From JBBQYA01 sp031412335 (lineage in GTDB: Bacteria; Bacteroidota; Bacteroidia; Sphingobacteriales; Sphingobacteriaceae): DNA of 64,000 nt. A program made the position numbers and the translations under genes. Location of the stretch: assembly GCA_031412335.1 (NCBI GenBank), contig JANOCT010000015.1:1-64000 (forward strand), read 5' to 3'. Shown piece after piece: positions 52,196-61,262 of the stretch; the stretch's first letter is position 1; each line of letters starts with the position of its first letter. The notes beneath the pieces were generated by a model. That model saw only the letters and a list, made by a program, of their open reading frames with translations, was not told where the DNA came from and made no database searches.

Positions 52196-52735
52196 ATGAA
52201 AAACAAATCTAGTTTAGCTCAAACTATTATTTTGATTCTGATTTTCTGTTTTTTATCCTTTGTTGGAGCCAAATTAACAGTAAAAGTAGCCGAAGTGCCT
52301 TTTACTTTACAAAGCCTTTTTGTGCTTCTCTCTGGTTTACTCGGTGGTCCAGTTGTTGGTTTTTTTTCACAATTATTATATTTATGCTTGGGTTGGTTTT
52401 TTCCTGTTTTCAGCAGCGATACCAAATTTGGAGTTGAAGCATTTACTGCCCCTTCAGCCGGATTTTTACTAGCTTTTCCATTTGTAGCATTTATTTGTGG
52501 AATGTGGAATTCATTTACTCATCGTTTTTATCGTTTATTTTTAATTCCACTTACAGCCCATACTTTTTTATTTATATGTGGTATTATTGGCCTTATTAAT
52601 ATTGGTAATTTAAGTTTCGATAAATCGTTCAAAATCGGTTTTCTTGATCTGGCTTTATTCGGATATCTGAAATGCCTAATGGCAACTATGATTGCTTATT
52701 TATTTAATAATCGAATAAAAGGAGAATTTAAATAG
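52196..52735 (+). CDS. bioY: Biotin transporter BioY (ECF S component)
   Basis: A 179-residue integral membrane protein with six hydrophobic segments. VAEVPFTLQSLFVLLSGLLGGPVVGFFSQLLYLCLGW (about residues 31-67) is the BioY signature region, and the later FTAPSAGFLLAFPFVAFICG fits the biotin-binding helix. It imports biotin alone or with the EcfT/A energising module, which is not encoded here. It lies tail-to-tail with the UbiA gene. Confidence 0.92.
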   Translation: MKNKSSLAQTIILILIFCFLSFVGAKLTVKVAEVPFTLQSLFVLLSGLLGGPVVGFFSQLLYLCLGWFFPVFSSDTKFGVEAFTAPSAGFLLAFPFVAFICGMWNSFTHRFYRLFLIPLTAHTFLFICGIIGLINIGNLSFDKSFKIGFLDLALFGYLKCLMATMIAYLFNNRIKGEFK

Positions 52736-52762
52736 TTGTAGGAGAATTTTTTAGATATAGAT

Positions 52763-53644
52763 TTAAAAATATAATCTTATCAAACTCATTACAACAAAAT
52801 AAAATAATAAGCAGCTTCCACTAATAAAATTCATACGCATACTATGTTTATAATTTGCGTTAATAGAATTTTTAAACACGAGATAGCTCCAGTATAAAAA
52901 ATAAATAAGAACAGGAACAAGGCAACCAAAAAAATAAGGAAATGCCATTTTATTTCCATTTAATAAGTAAAAATTATACATACAAATTCCAGCTATCAAA
53001 AACAAAATTGCTGAAAGTACGAAAGTACCACGTACTCCAAAAAGTAAGCTAATGGTTTTGTCTCCTCGTTTTTTATCTTCTTTATGTTGGTAAACCTGGG
53101 TTAATGGATAGCCAGCACCCACTAATAATGTTGCGGTACTTATTGCTAAAATTAATTCAGAGTTTAAATTAGGAAGTTTAACGCCCGCATTTATGCCAAA
53201 TAAAAAAGTATATAACATAAAACCACCTTGAAATAGCGCAACAGTAATAAAACTAACAATAGGATATTTTTTTAATCTAATTTTTGGATGGCTATATAAT
53301 TTAGATATAATGCCATAGAAAAATGCCATAAATGCTAAAAGAGGATGAACTAATAAACATAGAATAATTCCAATGGCATCGAAAACAAGGGAAAAATCAT
53401 ATAATAGCCGATCAACAGGCGGTGGATTTTTTATTAATGCAATACTTCCTTCATCTTTATCGAAATAGCTATTATATCCATTACTTGCTGGATAAATGAA
53501 AAAATGAAAAGCTATAAAAGTGATAATTGAAGCCCAATTTACTGGGTTATTGCTTATTGATAAGGCGAAAAAAAATATTGGGGCTAAAAAAAAAGAAAAC
53601 CCGAATCGTAAGTGAATTAAAGAATTTCTACTTCTTCCAAACAT
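52763..53644 (-). CDS. UbiA-family prenyltransferase
   Basis: A 293-residue membrane protein with about nine helices. The first Asp-rich motif is NGYNSYFDKDEG (about residues 55-66; N-x3-D-type) and the second is HKEDKKRGDKTISLLFG (about 192-208). Both bind Mg-diphosphate of the isoprenoid donor. The aromatic or lipid acceptor cannot be told; the family includes quinone, heme O and pigment prenyltransferases. It starts one base before the stop of the upstream M1 peptidase gene would end, i.e. nearly adjacent, so the two are likely cotranscribed. Confidence 0.88.
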   Translation of the reverse strand: MFGRSRNSLIHLRFGFSFFLAPIFFFALSISNNPVNWASIITFIAFHFFIYPASNGYNSYFDKDEGSIALIKNPPPVDRLLYDFSLVFDAIGIILCLLVHPLLAFMAFFYGIISKLYSHPKIRLKKYPIVSFITVALFQGGFMLYTFLFGINAGVKLPNLNSELILAISTATLLVGAGYPLTQVYQHKEDKKRGDKTISLLFGVRGTFVLSAILFLIAGICMYNFYLLNGNKMAFPYFFGCLVPVLIYFLYWSYLVFKNSINANYKHSMRMNFISGSCLLFYFVVMSLIRLYF

Positions 53645-53645
53645 G

Positions 53646-55520
53646 TTAAAGCGGCTGATATCCTAAAAGTCCATCGAGTGTTTGAGTAGCTACAAAATGA
53701 TAATTATTTCTAGCCCGTTTATAAATCTCCATTGCCCTAATTTTACCTTCCGGAGTTTTTATTAATGCCCCATAAAGTGGTGTTAAAAATTTTCTTCTTC
53801 CGACTGTTGTAAGAAATTGGTCTAAGGCAGGATAAGCTGGCTGATAATTATTTTTTACTACATGTAAAAGCCATGCTGCAAGTATTTCTGAATTACCTGA
53901 TTTGGAAAATGAAAACGAATTATCCAAATCATCCATTTGTACTTTGGTAAGAGAAACGGGCAATCTACTTATAAAATGAACCCATTCATGACTGCTCCAA
54001 TCTTTCACAGTCAATGTTTTAGCTGAATTATTTTGCAGCCAAGTGGCTAAAGATTGATCGACATTGGCAAACCTTTGTGAATTGACAGGTGGAATATTTG
54101 TTGGAATTCCTGCACCATAAATCCAAGCATTTTGATTTAATTTTTGTTGCAATAATGTGTCTTTCAGTAAAGTACTATTTAAATATTCAACAAATTCTTC
54201 TGTTGTAATTACGTTAAATGCGTACGTTTTAAAATAATCTTTTACAAAAATGTCAAATTTTTCTCTGCCTACCATATCTTCTATAGTTCTAAGAAAAAAG
54301 TACCCTTTTTCATATGCAATATCAGTTACTCCTTCATCTGGATCCCGATCTTTTAAATTCAGTTTTAAATGTGTATCGTCTGGATTTTCGCTCATATCTG
54401 CGACCGTTTCACTCAAGCCATCATAACCTAGAGATTCTAGCATTTTTGCATATTCTTTGCCTTCAATTTCTTCCATAATTCGGCGCTCGAAGTAAACAGT
54501 AAATCCTTCGTTGAGCCAAAAATCGTCCCAAGTTGCATTTGTCACTAAATTTCCAGACCAGCTATGCGCCAATTCGTGGGCTATTAAAGAAACAAGCGAA
54601 CGATCGCCAGCGAGAATGGTAGGTGTTGCAAAGGTAATTCTGGGGTTTTCCATGCCGCCAAACGGAAAACTTGGTGGCAACATTAATACATCAAAACGAT
54701 CCCAACGATATGGCCCGTACAATATTTCTGCTGCATCTACCATCTTACCCATACCTTCTAATTCATATCTTGCAGCTGCTAATGTGGCTGGTTCGGCATA
54801 AACTCCTGTTCTATTATCTACTGATTTAAAAACCAAATCGCCTACCGAAATTGCCATTAAATAAGATGGAATTGGCTGATTCATGGTAAAAGAATATTCC
54901 CCTTTACTATTTTTTTGCACCGGATTTTCAGCACTCATAATAGCTAGAAGTTCGGAAGGCACTTTAACTTTTGCATTATAGGTAAATCGAATTCCTGGAC
55001 TATCTTGACATGGCAACCAAGTTCTAGCCAAAATTGCTTGTGATTGCGTAAACATAAAAGGATACTTTTTACCAGCAGTTTGAGCTGGATTTAACCACTG
55101 CAATGCTGCTGCATCTGGCTGTGTCGTATATTCAACAGTTACAGAATTACTATTTTTGCTTATCGGAATATGCAATGCAGATCCTTTAAACTGAACTGGC
55201 AAGGCTAATCTAAAATTTACCGATGTTGTGTCATTTCCAATAAAAACTTTTGTAATATTCAATCCATGAGTATCGAATATGATGGTATCAGCATTGTTAA
55301 AATTGTCAAACTTCCATTTAGCTTTTCCGTTAATAATTTTTGTATCGAAGTTTACATCCAGTTCTAAATCCAGATGATTTACTTTAGCAGATAAAGGTTG
55401 TGCAAATGTATGAGGATCTGAAACTGTCATTTTAGTTTTTTCTGTTTGTTTGGTTGCGTTTTTTTTGACGCATGATGATAATGCAGCAAAAATAAAACCG
55501 GCAATTAATAAATTCTTCAT
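53646..55520 (-). CDS. M1-family zinc aminopeptidase, lipoprotein
   Basis: A 624-residue metallopeptidase. A lipoprotein signal with Cys17 (FAALSSC) anchors it. Motifs: the exopeptidase signature GGMEN (288-292), the zinc site HELAH (315-319) and the third ligand E338 in LNEGFTVYFERR. The C-terminal HEAT-like domain of leukotriene-A4-hydrolase type closes it (MYKRARNNYHF-like region at the end). It should trim N-terminal residues from peptides in the periplasm. The length fits the leukotriene A4 hydrolase/aminopeptidase group (~610). It is followed directly by the UbiA gene. Confidence 0.94.
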   Translation of the reverse strand: MKNLLIAGFIFAALSSCVKKNATKQTEKTKMTVSDPHTFAQPLSAKVNHLDLELDVNFDTKIINGKAKWKFDNFNNADTIIFDTHGLNITKVFIGNDTTSVNFRLALPVQFKGSALHIPISKNSNSVTVEYTTQPDAAALQWLNPAQTAGKKYPFMFTQSQAILARTWLPCQDSPGIRFTYNAKVKVPSELLAIMSAENPVQKNSKGEYSFTMNQPIPSYLMAISVGDLVFKSVDNRTGVYAEPATLAAARYELEGMGKMVDAAEILYGPYRWDRFDVLMLPPSFPFGGMENPRITFATPTILAGDRSLVSLIAHELAHSWSGNLVTNATWDDFWLNEGFTVYFERRIMEEIEGKEYAKMLESLGYDGLSETVADMSENPDDTHLKLNLKDRDPDEGVTDIAYEKGYFFLRTIEDMVGREKFDIFVKDYFKTYAFNVITTEEFVEYLNSTLLKDTLLQQKLNQNAWIYGAGIPTNIPPVNSQRFANVDQSLATWLQNNSAKTLTVKDWSSHEWVHFISRLPVSLTKVQMDDLDNSFSFSKSGNSEILAAWLLHVVKNNYQPAYPALDQFLTTVGRRKFLTPLYGALIKTPEGKIRAMEIYKRARNNYHFVATQTLDGLLGYQPL

Positions 55521-55633
55521 TTGTTTTAGTACAAAATTGAACAGGCAATATACTATTTTCGGGATTGTGAAAGGCGATGGATTTGAAATGGGAATACATA
55601 AAATGAGAATAGAATGAATGCTAAAAAAAATTT

Positions 55634-55662
55634 AGTTGACTACTAAAAATTAATAGTCAACT
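55634..55662. promoter_or_regulatory. Perfect inverted repeat between divergent genes, possible operator
   Basis: AGTTGACTA (55634-55642) and TAGTCAACT (55654-55662), perfect 9-base arms with an 11-base AT-rich spacer, 32 bases before the DUF2130 ATG at 55695. As both flanking genes point away from it, a terminator is not expected, so a dimeric regulator site is the simplest reading. The protein that would bind it is unknown. Confidence 0.45.
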
Positions 55663-55694
55663 TAAAAAGTGAATTAAAATAAAATAATACCTAC

Positions 55695-56942
55695 ATGTCA
55701 ACCCAAGTTAAATGCCCAAACTGTTCACATTTATTTCCGGTGGAAGAAGTGCTGAACGAAGAGTACAAATTGCAATTGCAAACTAGCATGCGAACCTACA
55801 AACGTGGAGTTGAAGAAGATTTTGCAAAAAAAACACTTTTATTAGAAACTGAAAAAGCTCAGCTCACACAATTATTTGATCAAAAATTAATTACAGAAAA
55901 AAATAATTTAAAACAGCAATTAGAAACAGATATTAGAAAAAATATTGCTTCGGATTATGAAAACAAATTACAATTAATAGAACAAAGTAAAAAAGAGTTA
56001 GAGGCTAAAAAGAAAGAAGCTAGTGAGTTGGAATTAAATTTTTTACGAAAAGAACAAGCATTAAAAGAAAAAGAAACAGCAATTGAATTTGAGTATAACA
56101 AGAAATTGATTGAACAACAAAACTTGCAGCTTGACAAATTTAAAAAAGAAGAGAATGAGCGAATGTTGCAAAAAGAAACACAGCATAATTTCAAATTAAA
56201 AGAACTAGAAAAGCAGCTTGACGACCAAAAAAAATTGGCAGAAGAAATGAGAAGAAAGGCTGAACAAGGTTCCATGCAATTACAAGGTGAAGTTCAGGAG
56301 TTAGAATTAGAAAATATTTTGCGTGATCATTTTCCATACGACCGGATTGAAGAAGTAGGTAAGGGAGTAAAAGGCGCTGATTGCGTTCAAATTGTAAACA
56401 ATCAACATGGCCAAGAATGCGGAAAAATTATATATGAAAGTAAACGAACAAAAGATTTTGGCGCAGAATGGATCGAAAAAATAAAAAAAGATATGCGAAG
56501 CGCAAAAATTGATGTAGCAGTAATTGTAAGTCAAAATTATCCAAAAGGTATGGACGCGTTTGGCGAAAAAGATGGCGTTTGGATTTGTTCGTTTCATGAA
56601 GTAAAAGCAGTTGCTTATGTGCTTAGACAAGGAATTATGAAACTTTCCCAAGCTAGCAAAAGCCAAGAAAACCGGGGTGATAAAATGCATCTTTTGTACG
56701 ATTACCTCACCAGCAGTGAGTTTTCTGAACAATGGAAAGCGATACGCGAAGGATTTTTAAATATGCGAATGTCAATTCAAAGAGAACGAGATACAATGGA
56801 ACGATTATGGAAAACCCGTGAAAAAGAATTAGATAAAGTGTTACTTAATGCAACCCATATCCGAGGTTCTATTGATGGAATTGCGGGTCAAGATATTCGG
56901 ATGAGTCTGAATGAGAATGATGATAATTTATTGTTGCCTTAA
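55695..56942 (+). CDS. DUF2130 protein: zinc-ribbon-like N terminus, coiled coil and nuclease-like domain
   Basis: A 415-residue cytosolic protein. It begins with a CPNCSHLFPVEE motif (one Cys-x2-Cys pair), followed by a long Lys/Glu-rich coiled coil (about residues 45-210). The DUF2130 domain starts near LENILRDHFPYDRIEEVGKGVKGADCVQIV and contains KIIYESKRTKDFGAEW. The spacing of Asp in GADCVQ and Glu-x-Lys in YESKR resembles a PD-(D/E)xK nuclease core, an inference from pattern. A conserved helical tail ends it. It is divergent from the M1 peptidase; biological role unknown. Confidence 0.85.
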   Translation: MSTQVKCPNCSHLFPVEEVLNEEYKLQLQTSMRTYKRGVEEDFAKKTLLLETEKAQLTQLFDQKLITEKNNLKQQLETDIRKNIASDYENKLQLIEQSKKELEAKKKEASELELNFLRKEQALKEKETAIEFEYNKKLIEQQNLQLDKFKKEENERMLQKETQHNFKLKELEKQLDDQKKLAEEMRRKAEQGSMQLQGEVQELELENILRDHFPYDRIEEVGKGVKGADCVQIVNNQHGQECGKIIYESKRTKDFGAEWIEKIKKDMRSAKIDVAVIVSQNYPKGMDAFGEKDGVWICSFHEVKAVAYVLRQGIMKLSQASKSQENRGDKMHLLYDYLTSSEFSEQWKAIREGFLNMRMSIQRERDTMERLWKTREKELDKVLLNATHIRGSIDGIAGQDIRMSLNENDDNLLLP

Positions 56943-57020
56943 AAATAGATACTAAAGAATCATTCCGAAGCCTGCACTATTTTTTGCTTAAATTGCGTTT
57001 TGTATTTTTATCAACATTAC

Positions 57021-60000
57021 ATGAATTCTAGTTCTTCAAATTATCAATTTCTGCTGGCAAAACTTGATGGTTTTATTAGAAAATATTATAAAAATCAAGC
57101 AATAAGAGGAGCTTTCTACTTTTCAACTGGGTTGCTTGCAACTTACATTCTCTTCACTTTGCTTGAATATAATTTCTATTTCAGCACATCTTTACGCGCA
57201 GTTTTATTCTATTCATTCATTATCACCAATGCATTTGTGTTTTGCCTACTGGTGCTAAAACCTTTACTTGCTTTTTATTCATTAGGTCAAATAATATCTC
57301 ACCAAAAAGCTGCTGAAATAGTAGGAAATCATTTTTCGGAAATAAAAGATAAACTACTGAATACATTACAATTGCATCAACTATCTGACAATACTTCTGA
57401 TGGTAAGGAATTGATAGAAGCAAGTATAAACCAGAAATCATTACAGCTTAATCCAATTCCATTTGGAAATGCAATTAACCTTCAGGAAAACAGAAAGTAT
57501 GTAAAGTTTATAGCTATTCCAGTTTCTATTATCCTGCTAGTAGTACTTATTGCTCCAGAAATTCTGTCCGAAAGTACTGGTAGGCTTTTAAATTATGCGA
57601 CATTTTATGAACGCAAAGCCCCTTTTGAAATTAATTTGATCAACAAAAAAATGTCGGCAGTACAGCACGACGATTTTTTAATAGAAGTAAAACTAAGTGG
57701 ATCAGAAATTCCGCAGGAAATTTATTTAGTAGATGGCGAAAACAGTTATAAACTGGATAAAAAAAGTATCATAAAGTTTGATTATGAATTCAAGAATTTA
57801 CAGAAAACAAAGAAATTTAGGTTTCGAGCTAATGGTTTTCTGACGAAAGAATATGAGTTAACAATACTATCAAATCCAACTATTACCAATCTTTCGGTCA
57901 TATTGGAATATCCTCCTTATCTTAAAAAAAATAAAGAATCGTTGAGTAATGCAGGCGATTTAACTATACCTGCTGGAACTAAAATAAACTGGAATTTTAC
58001 CGGATCTGGAACTGACGCTATTGAATTCTCACTTGGTGCAGAGAAAACAATGTTGACTAATGCTAATAATCGTTTTAATTTTTCCAAACGGATTTTCAGA
58101 AATACGAGCTATTATGTAAAACCACTTAATAATCAATTTAAAGAAGCTGACTCTCTTGCTTTTACTATTTCAGTTATTCCAGATGCATTTCCAACTATTT
58201 CTGTAGAAGAGAAAAAAGATTCTGTTAGAACTCGTTTGGTATATTTTGTTGGGGATGCTAGTGATGATTATGGATTAAACAGGTTAAGTTTTCATTATCG
58301 TTTCACAAAATCAATCAATACACAAAAGCTCAATAAACTGAATTCAATTCCAGTTATACTTAATTCAAGCGGAACTGCATCTCAATTTTATTATTCATGG
58401 AACATGGCAGATGCTGGAATTGAGATGGATGAAGAGTTTGAATATTATTTTGAAGTATGGGATAATGATGGTGTAAATGGTAGTAAGTCAAGTAGATCTG
58501 CATTAAAAACCTATAAAGCACCAAGTTCTATAGAAATTACTAAACAAAAAGAAGAAAGTAGCCAATCATTAAAAGATAAACTTAGCGATGCAGCTAGAGA
58601 AGCTGAGAAATTACAAAAGGAAACCAAAAAATTAACAGAAAAACTTGCTGAAAAAAAGTCTTTGAATTTTGAGGATAAAAAATCAATTGAGCAATTATTA
58701 AATCAACAAAAACAATTAGAAAATGAAGTAAAAGAAATTGCGAAAGACAATAAAACGAATAATCAACGCGATGAGGAGTTTAAAAAAAGCGATGAAAATA
58801 TTCTAGAAAAGCAAAAAGAACTTCAAAATATGTTTGAAAATATTCTGGACGAAAAAACAAAAGATTTACTGAAGCAATTGGAAAAATTATTAAACGAAAA
58901 TAATAAAAACGATACGCAGGAAAATCTGGAAAAACTGAATATGGATAATCAGTCACTGGAAAAAGAGCTGGACAGAATGTTGGAATTATATAAGCAATTG
59001 GAATTCGAACAAAAATTTGATGATGCGTTAAAAAAACTTGACGATTTAGCTAAAAAACAAGAAGAACTTTCGTCGAAAACGAATGAAAGCAAGCCAGATG
59101 AAAACATAAAATCTGAACAAAAGGAAATAGAAGAGTTATTTGAAGAAGTAAAAGATGATTTGAAATCCTTGCAAGAAAAAAACGATGCTATGGAAGAAAA
59201 AACATCTTTCGAAAATCCAGAAAAAGATCAACAGGATATAGACAAATCATTGAATGATAGTGAAAAAAGTCTAGAAAACAATAATGGGAAAAAAGCTGCT
59301 TCTTCTCAAAAAGAAGCTTCTGACAAAATGAAAAAGCTTTCGGAAAAGTTAAAAGAAATGAAAGCAGAAGGAGATAGCGAAGAACTTGAATTAAACATGC
59401 AGGCGCTAAGAGAAATTCTTGAAAATCTGTTAAAAGTTTCTTTTGATCAGGAAAAAACGATGCAGAATTTGAAAAAAACTGCCGTAAATGATCCGAATTA
59501 TTTAACGCTTACTCAAAAGCAAAAATTTTTGAAAGACGATCTTTCCATGATTAAAGACAGTTTGTATGCGCTGAGTAAAAAAGTAGCTAAAATTAAAAGT
59601 TTTGTTAATAAAGAGATCGGAGCTATTGATTTGAATATGCAAAAGTCGATTGAAAACTTGGCTGAACGCAGAACAGCCGAGGCAAATAATCGCCAGCAAT
59701 ATGTGATGACTTCCGTTAATAATTTAGCCGTAATGCTTAGCGAAGTTTTAGGACAAATGCAAGCGGAAGCCAAAGCCATGAAAGAAGGTAAGCCTGGAGA
59801 TAAGCCTGGAAAGAAACCAGGTAAAAAACCAGGTGGATCAGGCTTATCGCAAATGCAACAGAAATTAAACCAACAATTGCAACAAATGCAAAATGGTATG
59901 AAACCTGGCGAAAAACCTGGAAAAGGACAAATGAGCGAGCAAATGGCGAAGATGGCTGCTCAGCAACAAGCTATAAGAAGTGCTTTGGAAAAACTATCTA

Positions 60001-60371
60001 AAGAACAAGGAAATGATGGAAAAGGAAGTGGTACGGGAAGTTCAAAAGAACTTAGCGATCTGGCCAAAGAAATGGAAAAAACAGAAACAGAATTATATAA
60101 CAAAACACTAAATCCAGAAACGTATAAACGGCAAACAGAAATTCTAACCAGATTATTGGAATCGGAAAAAGCAGAACGTGAGCGGGAATATGATAATAAA
60201 AGAGAATCTAAAGAAGGAAAAAACTTAAACGAAGATTTTAATCCTGTATTTGAAGAATATAAAAAGCTGAAATTAAAAGAAACTGAATTTCTGCAAACTG
60301 TTCCACCGTCTTTAAATTCATATTATCGAAATAAAATAGATGAGTATTTTAAAAATTTGAGCACAAAATAG
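57021..60371 (+). CDS. DUF4175 family membrane protein with very long coiled coil
   Basis: About 1,116 residues from the ATG at 57021 (the frame is open to a TTG at 57000, with no support). Hydrophobic helices lie at about 31-49, 60-80 and 160-180, then a beta-rich, probably periplasmic region (about 190-505). Residues about 520-870 are a Lys/Glu/Gln coiled coil. A Pro-Gly-Lys-rich stretch (GDKPGKKPGKKPGG and similar, about 925-945) and a Gln-rich segment follow, then a conserved C terminus. The pattern is the DUF4175 family of Bacteroidota, whose role is unknown. The stop codon shares one base with the next gene. Confidence 0.85.
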   Translation: MNSSSSNYQFLLAKLDGFIRKYYKNQAIRGAFYFSTGLLATYILFTLLEYNFYFSTSLRAVLFYSFIITNAFVFCLLVLKPLLAFYSLGQIISHQKAAEIVGNHFSEIKDKLLNTLQLHQLSDNTSDGKELIEASINQKSLQLNPIPFGNAINLQENRKYVKFIAIPVSIILLVVLIAPEILSESTGRLLNYATFYERKAPFEINLINKKMSAVQHDDFLIEVKLSGSEIPQEIYLVDGENSYKLDKKSIIKFDYEFKNLQKTKKFRFRANGFLTKEYELTILSNPTITNLSVILEYPPYLKKNKESLSNAGDLTIPAGTKINWNFTGSGTDAIEFSLGAEKTMLTNANNRFNFSKRIFRNTSYYVKPLNNQFKEADSLAFTISVIPDAFPTISVEEKKDSVRTRLVYFVGDASDDYGLNRLSFHYRFTKSINTQKLNKLNSIPVILNSSGTASQFYYSWNMADAGIEMDEEFEYYFEVWDNDGVNGSKSSRSALKTYKAPSSIEITKQKEESSQSLKDKLSDAAREAEKLQKETKKLTEKLAEKKSLNFEDKKSIEQLLNQQKQLENEVKEIAKDNKTNNQRDEEFKKSDENILEKQKELQNMFENILDEKTKDLLKQLEKLLNENNKNDTQENLEKLNMDNQSLEKELDRMLELYKQLEFEQKFDDALKKLDDLAKKQEELSSKTNESKPDENIKSEQKEIEELFEEVKDDLKSLQEKNDAMEEKTSFENPEKDQQDIDKSLNDSEKSLENNNGKKAASSQKEASDKMKKLSEKLKEMKAEGDSEELELNMQALREILENLLKVSFDQEKTMQNLKKTAVNDPNYLTLTQKQKFLKDDLSMIKDSLYALSKKVAKIKSFVNKEIGAIDLNMQKSIENLAERRTAEANNRQQYVMTSVNNLAVMLSEVLGQMQAEAKAMKEGKPGDKPGKKPGKKPGGSGLSQMQQKLNQQLQQMQNGMKPGEKPGKGQMSEQMAKMAAQQQAIRSALEKLSKEQGNDGKGSGTGSSKELSDLAKEMEKTETELYNKTLNPETYKRQTEILTRLLESEKAEREREYDNKRESKEGKNLNEDFNPVFEEYKKLKLKETEFLQTVPPSLNSYYRNKIDEYFKNLSTK

Positions 60372-60820
60372 TGATAGATACTTTTCAAATTTCATCAGAT
60401 TCCTTTGCCTATAAAAACTATCAAAATTGGATTGATAAAACTAAAAATATAGGTGACAATTTTAATTGGTGTGAAATAGAGATTGCATTGAATGAGGCTT
60501 TTACCAATGCATTAATTCATGGAAATAAATTTGATTCAACTAAAAAAATCGAAATAAATTATCATTATTTACATATTATAAATGAAATACAATTTAGCAT
60601 AATTGATGAAGGAGAAGGTTTCAAATTAAAAGAAACACCAAATTTTTTAATGGATAAAAATTTAATAAAAGAAGGTGGGCGTGGAATTTTATTAATGAAA
60701 AAACTATGCAAAAAATTTTATTATTCAACTAATCCCTTCACGGCACATTTAACTTTTACCTGTTCAACAAATCAAAATTGGCAATTAAATTTTTCACTTC
60801 GGACGTTTCATTTAATCTAA
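60371..60820 (+). CDS. HATPase-domain protein (RsbW/SpoIIAB-like anti-sigma factor kinase)
   Basis: A 149-residue histidine-kinase-type ATPase domain with no sensor part. N-box NEAFTNALIHGNK (41-53), G1 box IIDEGEGFK and G2 box GGRGILLMKKL are in order. Stand-alone domains of this kind are typically serine/threonine anti-sigma kinases in partner-switching. No STAS antagonist, PP2C phosphatase or sigma factor is next to it, so the partner is unknown. The start is GTG at 60371, overlapping the DUF4175 stop by one base; the next gene overlaps it by 43 bases. Confidence 0.85.
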   Translation: MIDTFQISSDSFAYKNYQNWIDKTKNIGDNFNWCEIEIALNEAFTNALIHGNKFDSTKKIEINYHYLHIINEIQFSIIDEGEGFKLKETPNFLMDKNLIKEGGRGILLMKKLCKKFYYSTNPFTAHLTFTCSTNQNWQLNFSLRTFHLI

Positions 60821-61212
60821 AAAATAAAAGATTAATAAAAAACTGGATCGATAATGCTATTGTAAATGAGGCAAAAATTTCAGGAGATATTTCAATTATA
60901 TTATGCTCTGACGCGTTTTTATTAAAACTAAATCAAGATTTTTTGCAGCATGATACTTTTACCGATATAATTACTTTTGATAATACAGAAGGAATTATAA
61001 TTGCAGGGGAGTTGTATATTAGCATTGATCGGGTTAGAGAAAATGCAAATTCATTTACCATTGATTTTACTAATGAGTTATTGCGGGTAATGATTCATGG
61101 TGTTTTGCATTTATGCGGCTATGGCGACAAAAAACCCAATGAAATAAAAAAGATTAGGGAAAGAGAAGATTTTTATTTAGGAAAATTTAACCAAGCCATT
61201 AATCAGAAATAA
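60778..61212 (+). CDS. ybeY: Endoribonuclease YbeY, rRNA maturation factor
   Basis: A 144-residue metallo-RNase needed for 16S rRNA 3'-end processing and ribosome quality control. The signature is HGVLHLCGYGDKK near residue 112-124; the two His of HGxLHL are intact. The third His of E. coli (GYDH) is Asp or Lys here (GYGDK), a variation I recall as common in Bacteroidota. FTDIITFDNTEGIIIAGELYIS fits the beta strand. The start is TTG at 60778 (MAIKFFTSDVSF), matching family N termini and overlapping the HATPase gene by 43 bases. Confidence 0.93.
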   Translation: MAIKFFTSDVSFNLKNKRLIKNWIDNAIVNEAKISGDISIILCSDAFLLKLNQDFLQHDTFTDIITFDNTEGIIIAGELYISIDRVRENANSFTIDFTNELLRVMIHGVLHLCGYGDKKPNEIKKIREREDFYLGKFNQAINQK

Positions 61213-61262
61213 GTGTTCATTTTACCCAAAAAAAATAAATTACCTTTAAGCTTTAAAAAAAA

